Counted from the stretch's first letter, positions 1 through 9,018 are shown. The stretch: DNA of 64,000 nucleotides from Pseudarthrobacter defluvii (GCF_030323865.1 NZ_CP066362.1:3348001-3412000); one strand, 5' to 3'. The notes: generated from the letters alone by a model not told the origin. Made by a program: numbers and translations.

Positions 1-752
1 GCCGAGGCGCCTACGCGGCCCGGCCCCAACCAGCTGTAGACGTCGGCCGCGCGGGCCAGCATTCCCCGCTGCGCCCATACGGAGGCAGCCACGTCCGCGC
101 CCCGGCGCACGTCCGGCGGCTCCGCACTGACCAAGAGGGCGTCGATGATGCGGGCGGCGGCGTCCAGTTCCCCGTCACCGGCTGCGGCCTGGGCGCGGCG
201 GGCCGCGGTGGCCAGCGGGTCGGCGCCGGCAAGGAGCGCTTCCTCGTAGAGCTGGGAGGCGAGCCCCGGATCGCTTTCCAGCGCAGCGTTGGCCGCTTGC
301 GAAAGTTCCGCCGCAACCCTGGAATCGGCGAGTCCGCCCCTGGCGAGCTCGCGCGCAAGGTTGCCAAGTGGTTGCCCGGTGGACGCGAAGACAGTCACGA
401 GCTCCCGCTGGAGCGAGTGCACCTTGGCGGTTGGCGTGGCGGTCAGCAGGGCGTGCTGGGCAGTCCCCACCACTGTGCCGTCCGGCCTCAGCAGGCCCGC
501 GGCCTCCGCCCGGTCCACCAGGGAGTCCAGGTCCTCCACGGTCCCGTTGATGAATTTGCGCTGGAGGTCGGCCGGAAGCGGACCGGGCAGGGCGAACCCC
601 ACCGAGAGTGCCAGCAGCAGCTCACGTACGGCTGCGTTGGCACCTTTCAACTGCTTGGCCATCAGCTCCGCTGCATGGGGCGGGTGGCCCTGATGGTCCG
701 GAGACGTGTGCAGTGGTACGGGGCGTTCCGCCCGCTGCAGGTGCGCATCCAT
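1..752 (-). CDS. LuxR/IniR-type regulator, N-terminal part (runs off window)
   Basis: The reading frame is open from an ATG at 752 to the left edge, giving at least 250 residues. The sequence is alpha-helical and alanine/leucine rich, with segments such as ELLLALSVGF, RAEAAGLL and ASQLYEEALLAGA. These resemble the helical repeat region that follows the ATPase in large LuxR regulators of the MalT/IniR kind. No Walker A motif is visible before this region, although the same frame stays open upstream inside the Hsp70 gene, so the true start is uncertain. The ATG lies 1 nt beyond the Hsp70 stop, which suggests translational coupling. The DNA-binding end would lie outside the window. Family assignment is by resemblance only. 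Confidence 0.6.
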   Translation of the reverse strand, partial: MDAHLQRAERPVPLHTSPDHQGHPPHAAELMAKQLKGANAAVRELLLALSVGFALPGPLPADLQRKFINGTVEDLDSLVDRAEAAGLLRPDGTVVGTAQHALLTATPTAKVHSLQRELVTVFASTGQPLGNLARELARGGLADSRVAAELSQAANAALESDPGLASQLYEEALLAGADPLATAARRAQAAAGDGELDAAARIIDALLVSAEPPDVRRGADVAASVWAQRGMLARAADVYSWLGPGRVGAS

Positions 753-753
753 C

Positions 754-2934
754 TCAGGCCGCCGGAGCTGTGGTCGTGGCCGTGGCGACGGCAGTGTCAG
801 TGGAGGCACTGGTGGACTCCTCAGGCGTGGGTGAAGGCGCAACGGCGGGTGTGGGCGTCAATTCCGTTGCCGTTGGCGTGACGAGCGGATCAGCGGTGGG
901 GCCGGAAGCCGCCATCGTTGTAGGCGTAATGGTTGGAGACGCGCTCCCGCTGGTCGGTGCAACGGTGCCCGTGTCCGTGGGAGCCGGGGCGGAATTAGGG
1001 GTGGGACTGATCGGCACCCCGGGCGAGGAGGTGCCGGGCGGTGCAGTGCCGGACGATGCAGTGCCCGACGGTGACGGGGCAGGCGATGTGGTCGGGGGCG
1101 TGGTGGCGGTCGGCGCGGGGCTGGTGGGTGCCGGACTCGTTGGGAGGGGCTGGGGGGTGTCGGTGGGGCTTGCAGTAGCACCGCTCAGGGAATCCGGAAT
1201 GATCCCGGTGCCGGCACCGGACGGCGGATTCGCCGGAGCGCCCGCGGCAGGTCCACCCGCCGTCGCACCGCCGGCCGCGTCTCCGCCTGTGGCCTGCTTG
1301 CCGGCGGGCGGGGCGGAGGCAGTGGGTGCGGGCTCCCCGGTGAACGGCTTCCTGGCGCTGGCTTCGATGCCCGCAAGCGGCTGCGGAACGACTGCCGCCG
1401 CTGCCGCGCCTGGACCGGGCGCTTCCGTCCCCCCTCCCCCGCTGGATCCGCCCGTGGTGCTGGCACCGGCCTGGGGCACGAACATCGCCGTCAGGTTCCC
1501 GAAGCCGTCAGGACTTTGGGCGGCAGTGGCGGTGAGGACCGTAAGGACAGCCGCGGCCGCGGCCACAGCCGTGACCCGGACTGTGGGTTTCGGGGCGTGC
1601 GCGCCCCCTTTCCCGTGCAGCGCACGGCGGGAGGGCCCGGCGATGGCTCCTCCCGCCGTCGAATATTTACGCGACCAGCTGGGCCGGCTGGAACTGTCCG
1701 GTCCGGGTGGCGCGTCGGAGGACGCGACGGCGGCTTCCACCGCATCAGCCGCGAGTGCGGCTGGTGCCGCTCCGGTTGATGCGGCTTCGATTGGTGCCGG
1801 TTCAGCTTTGGCCGCCCCAGCTTCCGCCAGCGCCGCAGCCTCTGCGGCAGCGGTGTGGGCCAGGAGCGCCGCGACTGCCGCACCCAGGCAAATGGACGAC
1901 TTGGGGTCGGCGTCCACCGCAATGGGCCGGCCCAGCTGCTCGGACACCAGTTGTGCCACCAGGGGGATGCGGGACGAGCCCCCAATCAGCAGCACCGTGG
2001 ACAGGTCTTCCGGCTCAAGGTGGAGCTGGGCCAGGGAATGTTCCAGTGCCTCTACGGTTTCCCGCACGGGCTCTTCAATCAGCGCTTCGAACTCGGCACG
2101 CACCAGGCGGACCTGTTGCTGGACGCCGGGCAGGAGCACCGGGATGCTTGCCTCGCTGTCAGCGGAGAGGGCTTCCTTGGCCTCTACGCATTCGCGGCGG
2201 AGCCGGGTCAGGGCGCCGAGGACCGAGGGGTCAACGGGGTCGAGGTGGTCCAGCGCGTTCCCGCTATGGGCAGCCACGTAGCTGAAGACTGCAGCATCAA
2301 AATCGGCACCGCCCAGGTCTTCGATGCCCTCCGGGCGTCCCACGAGCTCAAAGCGGCTGCTGCCGGACTTCCGCAGGACAGCGGTATCGAACGTGCCGCC
2401 GCCGAGGTCGTAGACGGCGATAGTGCTGCCTTCCTCCACCCGTACCTGCGATGCGTAGTGCAGGGCGGCGGCCTCCGGCTCGGAAAGGAGTGTCACGTTT
2501 TCCAGGCCGCGGGCAGCAAGGGCATCCCGGACCACGGACAGGCGGTGGCTGCCCCAGGCGGCGGGGTGGGTCAGGAAGAGGGCCGACGCCGGGCCCCCCT
2601 CGCGCTCGGCTGCCCGGTCGGCCACCCACCGGGCCATAGTGGCGAAGACTTCCTCAGGCTGCAGCGCCAGGGTGCCCAGGATGATCGGGACGTCGTCGCC
2701 AATCCGGCGTTTGAATTCGCGGACCACACGCTCGGGTTTGTCCAGCCCGCGGCGTTCGGCGGCCTCGCCCACCAGGACAGTGCCCTCTTCCGGGTAGTAC
2801 ACCACGGAAGGCACAGATGCTCCGCGGGCGCCCAGGGGCAGACATTCGGGCACAGGGGAAGCACCCTGGTGAAAGCGAACAACGGCGGCTGCCGTGAAAC
2901 TCGTCCCGACGTCTACGGCGAGGGCGTAGCTCAT
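754..2934 (-). CDS. Membrane-anchored Hsp70-family protein with Pro/Thr/Ser-rich tail
   Basis: 726 residues. The N-terminal half is an Hsp70/actin-fold ATPase: phosphate-1 motif DVGTSFTAAAV near residue 8, phosphate-2 motif YDLGGGTFDTAV near 175, adenosine motif LIGGSSRIP near 316. No DnaK-type substrate-binding domain follows. Instead there is an Ala-rich linker, one predicted membrane span (about residues 447-471, AVAAAAAVLTVLTA), and then about 250 residues very rich in Pro, Thr, Ser and Ala that would lie outside the cell. The start at MSYALAVDVG is chosen over an upstream ATG because the phosphate motif then sits at the usual distance from the N terminus and GAGG lies just upstream. It is cotranscribed with the LuxR-like gene. 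Role unknown; chaperone activity is doubtful. Confidence 0.8.
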   Translation of the reverse strand: MSYALAVDVGTSFTAAAVVRFHQGASPVPECLPLGARGASVPSVVYYPEEGTVLVGEAAERRGLDKPERVVREFKRRIGDDVPIILGTLALQPEEVFATMARWVADRAAEREGGPASALFLTHPAAWGSHRLSVVRDALAARGLENVTLLSEPEAAALHYASQVRVEEGSTIAVYDLGGGTFDTAVLRKSGSSRFELVGRPEGIEDLGGADFDAAVFSYVAAHSGNALDHLDPVDPSVLGALTRLRRECVEAKEALSADSEASIPVLLPGVQQQVRLVRAEFEALIEEPVRETVEALEHSLAQLHLEPEDLSTVLLIGGSSRIPLVAQLVSEQLGRPIAVDADPKSSICLGAAVAALLAHTAAAEAAALAEAGAAKAEPAPIEAASTGAAPAALAADAVEAAVASSDAPPGPDSSSRPSWSRKYSTAGGAIAGPSRRALHGKGGAHAPKPTVRVTAVAAAAAVLTVLTATAAQSPDGFGNLTAMFVPQAGASTTGGSSGGGGTEAPGPGAAAAAVVPQPLAGIEASARKPFTGEPAPTASAPPAGKQATGGDAAGGATAGGPAAGAPANPPSGAGTGIIPDSLSGATASPTDTPQPLPTSPAPTSPAPTATTPPTTSPAPSPSGTASSGTAPPGTSSPGVPISPTPNSAPAPTDTGTVAPTSGSASPTITPTTMAASGPTADPLVTPTATELTPTPAVAPSPTPEESTSASTDTAVATATTTAPAA

Positions 2935-3121
2935 GGTTACCTCGGAAGGCTGGTGGTCCACATGCAAGCTTCATCACAGTGAACAGTCACCAAATTAGCA
3001 TTCCGCGGGACCCGGGAACACCCCTGTTGCTACACCGAATGGCGATATGGCGCGCAATTGCCTCGTGGCGGCCAAATTCAGGTCTTAAGGCCCGAAAAAC
3101 CTGCGGGCAAGAGGGCGCAGC

Positions 3122-4207
3122 CTAGAGGCCGGAGTAGGAGTGGAGCCCGTTGAACAACGTGTTGACGATGGTGAAGTTGAAGATCACGCAGAGGTAGCCC
3201 ACGATCGACAGCCATGCGGCGCGGGTTCCGGTCCAGCCGCGGGTGGCACGGGCGTGCAGGTAGCCGGCGTAGACAACCCAGATAACAAACGTCCACACTT
3301 CCTTCGTGTCCCAGCCCCAGAACCGGCCCCAGGCCTTCTCGGCCCAGATGGCACCGAACATCAGCGTGAAGGTCCAGCCAATGAAGGCGATGGCGTTGAT
3401 GCGGTAGGACAAGTTTTCCAGGCTCAGGGCGGAGGGCACCAGGCGCATGAAACCGAGCTTGTCGGTGCCGTCGGCGGCCACGGTCTTCTGCCGGTGGGAC
3501 TGCACCAGCTGCAGGGCGGACATGGCGAAGGTCAGGGTGAACAGGGCCGAGGAAAGCACCGCGATGGAAACGTGGATGACCAGCCAGTAGCTCTGCAGGG
3601 CGGGAACCAAGTGGCCGACGGGGGTCCAGAAGGCCACCGAAGCCGCCACCATCATGATGATGACCAGGCCCACCACGAAGGTGCCCAGGAAGCGGAGGTC
3701 GCGGCGGATCAGCGAGAGCAGGAACACTGCCGCCACCAGGAACGCGCCCGTGGTGAGGAATTCGTACATGTTGCCCCACGGCACGCGGCCCGCGCCCAAT
3801 GCCCTGGTGACCACGCCGGCGCCGTGGATAACGGCGGCGAGGATGGTCAGGGCTACGGCGACCCGCGCCGGAACCCGGCGCTCCGCGGCGTACTTCATGT
3901 CGCCGTCGGCCGTTACCACGCCGCCGGTTCCTGCACCGCCGGCCTTGGCGGACGACGACGGGCGTTCGGCGCGGTCGGCGGGGCCGTCCAGGCGGGCCCC
4001 GGCAGAGCCCGCACCCACTCCTGCGGCTACGGGAACCTTGGCTGCGGTCCCGGCCTGCGCGGCCTTGACGTCAACCGCGCGCAACGCCTTGCTGCTCTTG
4101 GCGAGGTCCCAGGCGAAGGCGATGAAGGCCACCGTGTAGGTACCCGCCGCCAACAGCATGAAGAGTTCGCTGTACTGGCCCATGGTTTCGTTGATTCCAA
4201 ATGGCAT
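3122..4207 (-). CDS. ccsB: Cytochrome c biogenesis protein CcsB (WWD-family haem handler)
   Basis: 361 residues, polytopic membrane protein. It carries the tryptophan-rich signature WGRFWGWDTKEVW near the C-terminal third, typical of the CcsA/CcsB haem-handling family of system II cytochrome c maturation, which presents haem on the outer face with ResB. A hydrophilic Ala/Gly-rich loop (about residues 45-110) separates the first span from the rest and is longer than usual. The start codon overlaps the resB stop (TAATG), so the two are translationally coupled. It is the last gene of the operon. By family it would attach haem to apocytochromes such as those of the bc1-aa3 branch. Confidence 0.9.
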   Translation of the reverse strand: MPFGINETMGQYSELFMLLAAGTYTVAFIAFAWDLAKSSKALRAVDVKAAQAGTAAKVPVAAGVGAGSAGARLDGPADRAERPSSSAKAGGAGTGGVVTADGDMKYAAERRVPARVAVALTILAAVIHGAGVVTRALGAGRVPWGNMYEFLTTGAFLVAAVFLLSLIRRDLRFLGTFVVGLVIIMMVAASVAFWTPVGHLVPALQSYWLVIHVSIAVLSSALFTLTFAMSALQLVQSHRQKTVAADGTDKLGFMRLVPSALSLENLSYRINAIAFIGWTFTLMFGAIWAEKAWGRFWGWDTKEVWTFVIWVVYAGYLHARATRGWTGTRAAWLSIVGYLCVIFNFTIVNTLFNGLHSYSGL

Positions 4208-5994
4208 TACTGGTCCTTTTCGGGCCCGGTGGGGCCTGCTGGGGTGGTGACGGAGCCGGCGGCAGTTTCAGTGGAGCCTGCTGCGGTATCGACGGAGCCT
4301 GCGACATTATCGCCTGTGCGGCTGGGAGTTTGCTGGGACGGAGCGGTCCCTTCTTCGGAGTCAGCGTCTTCAGGCAGCTGCCACTCCGTGGTGAACAGCT
4401 TACGGAGCGCCGCTGCCTCGCCGGCCAGGCGGTGGTCCTCGCCGCGGGCCAGGAGCCCGTACTCCACCATGGTGCGGCCGTCAGCGGCGGTACCGGTGCG
4501 GACCCAGACGCGGCGGCGGTTGACGTAGAGCGAGAAGATCAGCCCGGCCACGGCCAGCAGGGCGAACACCAGGGCGGAGGCCTGTCCGGGGTTGTGGTGG
4601 ATGTCCACGCCGATGTAGCGCTTCACGCCGTCAAAGCTGATGCTGCCCTTGCCGTCGGGCAGGGTGTAAGTGGAGCCGGGGGCCAGCGTGATACCGCCTG
4701 CCGCCAGGTTCCTGGCGTTGAGCGGGGTGAGGTTTTTGACGTCCAGTTCGAAGACGTTCTGCGGCGCACCTTTGTTCAGGCCCAGGTCGCCGTAATAGGA
4801 GTTCAGGGTCAGCTGCGGGTTGAACAGTTCGGGGTCGGCACTGAAGGACACGTTCTTGTCATTGACGAACGCGGTGGGGAGGAAGAAGCCCACGAACCCC
4901 AGCTGGTCCGGCTGGGCGTCCGGAACCTTGATCACCACGGAGGAGTAGTAGTTCTGGCCCTGCAGCTTGGCCACCACCGGCCCCTGCATGGCCACGTTCC
5001 CGGCACCGTCCCGGATGGTCACCACCGGCGCGTAGCCGTTGCCGGTGAGGTAGATGCTGGTGCCACCCAGGCTCACGGGATCGTTGACCTTTAGGATCTC
5101 CTGCTTGGGCGGGGCGTCCGGGTTTTCCTTGGTGGTGACGGTGGCGGCGAAGTCGATGGGCTGGCCGAACTTGCCTTGGGATTCTCGGTCAAAGGTGATG
5201 TTGAACTTGTCCAGCTGGAGGGAGTAGGGCTGCAGTTGGCTGGACTGGAAGTTGGTGCCCGGGTTGAACTGGTCGTAGCCCACCAGGGTGTTCACGAAGG
5301 TGTCGCCTTCCACCAGGATGCGCTGGCCGCTGTAGCCGAACAGGCCGCCGGCAGCCACGGATACCAGCACGCCGATGAGTGAGGTGTGGAACACCAGGTT
5401 GCCCACCTCCTTGAGGAAGCCGCGCTCGGCACCCAGGGACGGCAGGGCGCCGTCGGCGTCCCGGACCTCCACCCGGTAGCCGCGCTTGCGCAGCAGCCCT
5501 GCGGCACCGTTGATGGCGTCCGACGCCGGGATGCCGGTACCGGAGGGAATCACCATGGTGCCGTATTCCGGCAGCCGGGACAGGCGCTGCGGAGTACGCG
5601 GCGGCTGGGAGCGCATGGCCTTGTAATGGGCGATGGCGCGCGGCACCACGCAGCCGATCAGCGAGATGAACAGCAGCAGGTAGATCGCCGAGAACCACAC
5701 GGAGGAGTAGACGTCGTACAGCTGGAGGGAGTCCAGCAGCTTGCCGTACTCCGGGTGGTCCTTGATGTACTGGGTCACCGTGGCCGGGTTGGCCGGGCGC
5801 TGCGGGAACAGCGACCCGGGGACAGCGGCGACAGCGAGGAGCAGCAGGAGGAACAGCGCGGTGCGCATGCTGGTCAGCTGGGTCCAGGCCCACCGGAGCA
5901 TGCCCTTGAGTCCCAGCGCCGGGAGGGCGGCCTGGGCCTTCGCCTCGGCGACAGGGGCGGATTGCTTCTTTTTTACCTTCACACGCTCGCTCAT
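4207..5994 (-). CDS. resB: Cytochrome c biogenesis protein ResB
   Basis: 595 residues. After a lysine-rich cytoplasmic N terminus there are membrane spans (TALFLLLLLAVAAVPG, SAIYLLLFISLIGCVVP), a third span near residues 205-225, a large extracytoplasmic domain, and a final span (LVFALLAVAGLIFSLYV) before a cytoplasmic tail. This is the ResB/Ccs1 layout, the partner of CcsB in system II haem ligation. The start at MSERVKVKKK overlaps the ccdA stop (TGATG). The upstream in-frame extension lies inside ccdA and is not used. The C-terminal 60 residues are Thr/Pro/Ala rich and probably disordered. Confidence 0.9.
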   Translation of the reverse strand: MSERVKVKKKQSAPVAEAKAQAALPALGLKGMLRWAWTQLTSMRTALFLLLLLAVAAVPGSLFPQRPANPATVTQYIKDHPEYGKLLDSLQLYDVYSSVWFSAIYLLLFISLIGCVVPRAIAHYKAMRSQPPRTPQRLSRLPEYGTMVIPSGTGIPASDAINGAAGLLRKRGYRVEVRDADGALPSLGAERGFLKEVGNLVFHTSLIGVLVSVAAGGLFGYSGQRILVEGDTFVNTLVGYDQFNPGTNFQSSQLQPYSLQLDKFNITFDRESQGKFGQPIDFAATVTTKENPDAPPKQEILKVNDPVSLGGTSIYLTGNGYAPVVTIRDGAGNVAMQGPVVAKLQGQNYYSSVVIKVPDAQPDQLGFVGFFLPTAFVNDKNVSFSADPELFNPQLTLNSYYGDLGLNKGAPQNVFELDVKNLTPLNARNLAAGGITLAPGSTYTLPDGKGSISFDGVKRYIGVDIHHNPGQASALVFALLAVAGLIFSLYVNRRRVWVRTGTAADGRTMVEYGLLARGEDHRLAGEAAALRKLFTTEWQLPEDADSEEGTAPSQQTPSRTGDNVAGSVDTAAGSTETAAGSVTTPAGPTGPEKDQ

Positions 5995-6749
5995 CAGATC
6001 GGCAACTTCACGTCGGTTTGGAACCAGTACTGCAGCCCGGTCACCCAGGCACCCCACACGCCGGTGGCCATCAGCAGCCCCAGGACCACCAGGATTCCGC
6101 CGCCGGTCCGCTGGATGGCCAGCCGGTGCTTGCGGAAGAACGCCATCACTCCCAGTCCCCGGCGCAGGGCCAGGGCGATCAGCAGGAACGGAATGCCCAG
6201 CCCCAGGCTGTACACGAATGCCAGGAACGCGCCCTTGGCGGCGGAGGATCCGCCGGAGAGGCTCAGCAACTGCACGGCTGAGTAGGTGGGGCCGATGCAC
6301 GGCGCCCATCCCAGCCCGAAGGTGAGGCCCAGCAGCGGTGCGCCCCAAAGACCGGCCGGCGGCTTGGCGTGGATTTTCGCATCCCGCTGGAGCCAGCTGA
6401 AGCCGCCCATGAACACGATGCCCATGATGACCACCAGGATGCCCAGGAGCTGGGTGATCCAGGCGTTCTGGCTGCCGGTGATGAGGGTGCCCAGCTGGCC
6501 GAACGCGCCGCCCAGCAGGACGAAGATCACGGAGAAGCCCAGGACGAACAATCCGATGCCGGCCAGCATCCGGCCGCGCTTTTGCTTTTGCAGGTCCACG
6601 CCGCTCAGGCCCGTGACGTATCCCAGGTAGCCGGGGACCAGCGGAAGGACGCAGGGCGAAAGGAAGGAGACCAGTCCGGCGAGCAGTGCCACCGGGATGG
6701 CCAGCAGGAGGGAGCCGCTGAGGATGGCTTCGGCGAAGGGGCTGTTCAC
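5994..6749 (-). CDS. ccdA: CcdA-type thiol-disulfide electron carrier
   Basis: 251 residues with six predicted membrane spans. The two conserved cysteines lie in SPCVLPLVPGYLGY (near residue 32) and GWAPCIGP, the arrangement of CcdA/DsbD-beta proteins that carry reductant from cytoplasmic thioredoxin across the membrane. The neighbouring TlpA-like lipoprotein is the likely acceptor, and the final target would be the CXXCH cysteines of apocytochrome c. It lies 17 nt downstream of the tlpA-like stop and overlaps resB. Confidence 0.92.
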   Translation of the reverse strand: MNSPFAEAILSGSLLLAIPVALLAGLVSFLSPCVLPLVPGYLGYVTGLSGVDLQKQKRGRMLAGIGLFVLGFSVIFVLLGGAFGQLGTLITGSQNAWITQLLGILVVIMGIVFMGGFSWLQRDAKIHAKPPAGLWGAPLLGLTFGLGWAPCIGPTYSAVQLLSLSGGSSAAKGAFLAFVYSLGLGIPFLLIALALRRGLGVMAFFRKHRLAIQRTGGGILVVLGLLMATGVWGAWVTGLQYWFQTDVKLPI

Positions 6750-6766
6750 GGGGTCCCGGCCTGTCC

Positions 6767-7378
6767 CTATTCCGCCACGGCGGCGGTGATGAGGGCCTTC
6801 AGGGTGCCCTTCTCGATCTCGCCGAGGACGCGGGAGGCCACCCGTCCCTGCTTGTCCAGGACCAGCGTGGTGGGCACGGCTCCGGGCGGCACCAGGCCGG
6901 ACACGGACAACAGGACCCCGCCGTCCTTGTCGTTAAAGCTGGGGTAGGTCAGGTTGAAGGTCTTCTCGAACGCCTCGGCCGTGGGCTTCTCGTCGCGGAG
7001 GTTGACGCCGAAGAACTGGACGCCCTGGTCCTTAAACTCCTGGTGCAGCGCCTCCAGGAGCGGCGCTTCCACCCGGCAGGGGGCGCAGGCTGCGAACCAG
7101 AAGTTCAAGACGCTCACCTTTCCCTGGAAGTCGGCCGGGGTGACGGCGGTGCCGTTGAAGAGGGCACCCTGGATCTGCACGGCTTCCTTGCGGTCCGCGG
7201 CGGCGAACTCGGTCACGGATCCGTCGCCGGCAACGTAGTTCTTGTTGTCCCCCGCTTTGGCCTGCTTGGCCAGGGCGTCCTCTTGCGCGCAGCCGGACAG
7301 GCCAAGGGTCAGCGCGGTCAGGGCCATGCCGCCGGCGGCGAGCAGTCCGCGGCGCGAGGGAAGGTTGTTGTTGCTCAC
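6767..7378 (-). CDS. TlpA/ResA-like thiol-disulfide lipoprotein
   Basis: 203 residues from a GTG start at 7378, placed just 2 nt after the upstream stop with GGAG in front. The longer upstream frame overlaps the phosphatase gene and was rejected. The N terminus holds SRRGLL followed by a hydrophobic stretch and LSGC, a lipobox; the paired arginines raise the possibility of Tat export. A thioredoxin fold follows with the redox motif FAACAPC and the cis-proline region GAVPTT. By family it reduces apocytochrome c cysteines, taking electrons from CcdA next door. Note the CAPC motif rather than the more common CEPC. Confidence 0.88.
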   Translation of the reverse strand: MSNNNLPSRRGLLAAGGMALTALTLGLSGCAQEDALAKQAKAGDNKNYVAGDGSVTEFAAADRKEAVQIQGALFNGTAVTPADFQGKVSVLNFWFAACAPCRVEAPLLEALHQEFKDQGVQFFGVNLRDEKPTAEAFEKTFNLTYPSFNDKDGGVLLSVSGLVPPGAVPTTLVLDKQGRVASRVLGEIEKGTLKALITAAVAE

Positions 7379-7380
7379 TA

Positions 7381-8061
7381 CTAGGCTCCAGGGGTGCTGG
7401 CGGCACCGGGAAGAAGGGATGCTGCGGGTTCGCTGTACTCCACCCGCAACAGCGAGCCGGCATCGTCGAACACCAGGGACGTAACGGAGGTCAGGGTGCA
7501 CTCGCGCTTGCGGGGATCGTGCCACAGCGGCCGCCCTTCCGCGCTCAGCCGGGTGGCCCAGATGGGCAGTTGGTGGCTGACCAGGATGGCCTCGGGGCCT
7601 TCGGCGCCGAAGTCGCCCGCCGCGAGTTCAATGGCCTTCCGGCGCGCGTCCTGCGCGGCGGCTGCCACCCTTGCCGCCTGCTGCTTGTACGGCTCACCCC
7701 AGGACGGGCGCAGCGGATTGACCAGGTGCGGCCAGTGCCTGGGCCTGCGCAGTTCGCCCTTGGTGACCTTCATGCCCTCGAAGTAGTTTTCGGCTTCGAT
7801 GATCCGCGCGTCTGTGTGGATGTGCAACTGCAGGGCTTCCGACGTCGGCCGTGCAGTTTCCTGCGCACGCTCAAGCGGTGAGGCGGCCAGGTAGGTGATG
7901 CGGGCCCCCTGCTCAGCGCGCTGCCGGAAGTGCTCCGCAAGCATCCGGGCCATCTCCTGGCCCAGCTCGGAAAGGTGGAAATCCGGGAGCCGTCCATAGA
8001 GAACGCCGTCGGGATTATGGACCTCGCCGTGGCGGAGCAGATGGACAGTGGCTTGGGGCAT
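7381..8061 (-). CDS. Histidine phosphatase family protein
   Basis: 226 residues of the phosphoglycerate mutase-like superfamily. The catalytic loop LLRHGEVHNP is near the N terminus, with a second conserved region ASPLERAQET and a histidine in ILVSHQLPIW near residue 165. It is the first gene of the cytochrome c biogenesis operon and is only 2 nt from the tlpA-like start. Genes of this family head the same operon in many actinobacteria. The substrate is unknown. Confidence 0.85.
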   Translation of the reverse strand: MPQATVHLLRHGEVHNPDGVLYGRLPDFHLSELGQEMARMLAEHFRQRAEQGARITYLAASPLERAQETARPTSEALQLHIHTDARIIEAENYFEGMKVTKGELRRPRHWPHLVNPLRPSWGEPYKQQAARVAAAAQDARRKAIELAAGDFGAEGPEAILVSHQLPIWATRLSAEGRPLWHDPRKRECTLTSVTSLVFDDAGSLLRVEYSEPAASLLPGAASTPGA

Positions 8062-8194
8062 GTTTACCAGTTTCTCAAAGATGGCGCGCGATCCGAAATC
8101 TTCTACATCCAGTAGAACTGAAGTTTTTGAAGAAATGTTCCGAACGCGGGAACAAAAGATGCAAATGCATGTTTATACTGGATGCAGCAAGTTA

Positions 8195-8223
8195 GTTGAG
8201 ACTTCAACTTATGAAGCTTCAAC
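8195..8223. promoter_or_regulatory. 29-bp inverted repeat, probable MarR-type operator
   Basis: The arms are GTTGA-N2-CTTCA and TGAAG-N2-TCAAC around a 5-nt centre. All ten bases of each conserved arm pair. It ends about 40 bp before the YceI start codon. MarR-family repressors commonly bind TTGAA-type palindromes of this size, but no MarR gene is visible here. Operator function is inferred. Confidence 0.55.
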
Positions 8224-8264
8224 ATCAGGACCACAACAGGCACAGCTATAAAAGGAGCAACATC

Positions 8265-8813
8265 ATGGCACTTCCCGCAGACGTCACCACCGGCACCTGG
8301 ACCCTGGACAACTCGCACAGCGAGATCGGCTTCACCGTCCGCCACGCCGGCATCAGCAAGGTGCGCGGCCAGTTCACCGACGCCGCCGCCACCCTGGACC
8401 TGGCCGAGGACGTGGCTAATTCCAAGATCAACGCCACCATCAAGACCGCCAGCTTCGACTCCGGCGACGCCAACCGCGATGGCCACGTCAAGGGCGGGGA
8501 CTTCTTCGACGTGGAGAAGTTCCCGGAAATCTCCTTCGTCTCCAACGGCCTCGTGGCCAAGGGCAACAGCTACGAACTCACCGGCGACCTGACCATCAAG
8601 GGCGTTACCCGTCCCGTGACCCTGGAAACCGAGTTCAACGGCGTGGCCGTAGACCCGTTCGGCAACACCCGTGCCGGCGTCTCCGCCGAGACCACCATCA
8701 GCCGCAAGGACTTCGGCCTGACCTGGAACGCGGTCCTGGAGACCGGCGGAGTGCTGGTCAGCGACAAGGTGGCCATCAACCTGGAACTCGCCTTCATCGC
8801 TCCCGCAGCCTAA
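8265..8813 (+). CDS. YceI-family polyisoprenoid-binding-like protein
   Basis: 182 residues from an ATG with AAAGGAG 7 nt upstream. An upstream in-frame ATG has no good ribosome binding site and lies in the operator region. The sequence begins TWTLDNSHSEIGFTVRHAGIS, with KVRGQF, FDV and SNGLVAKG blocks typical of the YceI lipocalin-like barrel. No signal peptide is present, so it is cytoplasmic, like many actinobacterial copies. Family members bind isoprenoid-like lipids. The gene is monocistronic, between an inverted repeat and a strong terminator. Confidence 0.9.
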   Translation: MALPADVTTGTWTLDNSHSEIGFTVRHAGISKVRGQFTDAAATLDLAEDVANSKINATIKTASFDSGDANRDGHVKGGDFFDVEKFPEISFVSNGLVAKGNSYELTGDLTIKGVTRPVTLETEFNGVAVDPFGNTRAGVSAETTISRKDFGLTWNAVLETGGVLVSDKVAINLELAFIAPAA

Positions 8814-8820
8814 ATCCCCC

Positions 8821-8869
8821 AACACGGCACCCCGGCCCCGCCTACGCGGCGTGGCCGGGGTGCCGTGTT
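8821..8869 (+). terminator. Rho-independent-type terminator after yceI
   Basis: A perfect 17-bp stem pairs 8821-8837 with 8853-8869 across a 15-nt loop. It starts 7 nt after the YceI stop and is followed by TT. Confidence 0.8.
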
Positions 8870-9018
8870 TAACGGGCAAACGCGGTGCATCGACACCTCC
8901 CGAATCATCCACAACGCCGCCCGCCGGGGGTACGGTGGACTTAAGCCATGCTGGGGGGAAGGCTGAGGACCGATTCCCGGCAGCCTAACTGGATCCCGAC
9001 CCTGCAGAAGGAACGCCC

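Noticed and set aside
608-2281. Long plus-strand frames over the Hsp70 gene, with Gly/Val/Ala-rich translation.
   Set aside because: They mirror the real minus-strand gene, whose Hsp70 motifs are unmistakable. GC-rich codons leave the opposite strand open.
2979-2990. GTGA-N4-TCAC palindrome before the Hsp70 gene.
   Set aside because: It is too short for confident operator assignment and lacks any second copy in the window.
3090-3108. GCCCG/CGGGC hairpin near the ccsB end.
   Set aside because: A 5-bp stem with a 9-nt loop and no T-tract is weaker than expected by chance in GC-rich DNA.
3140-6285. Plus-strand frames across ccsB and resB.
   Set aside because: They are shadows of the cytochrome c biogenesis operon.
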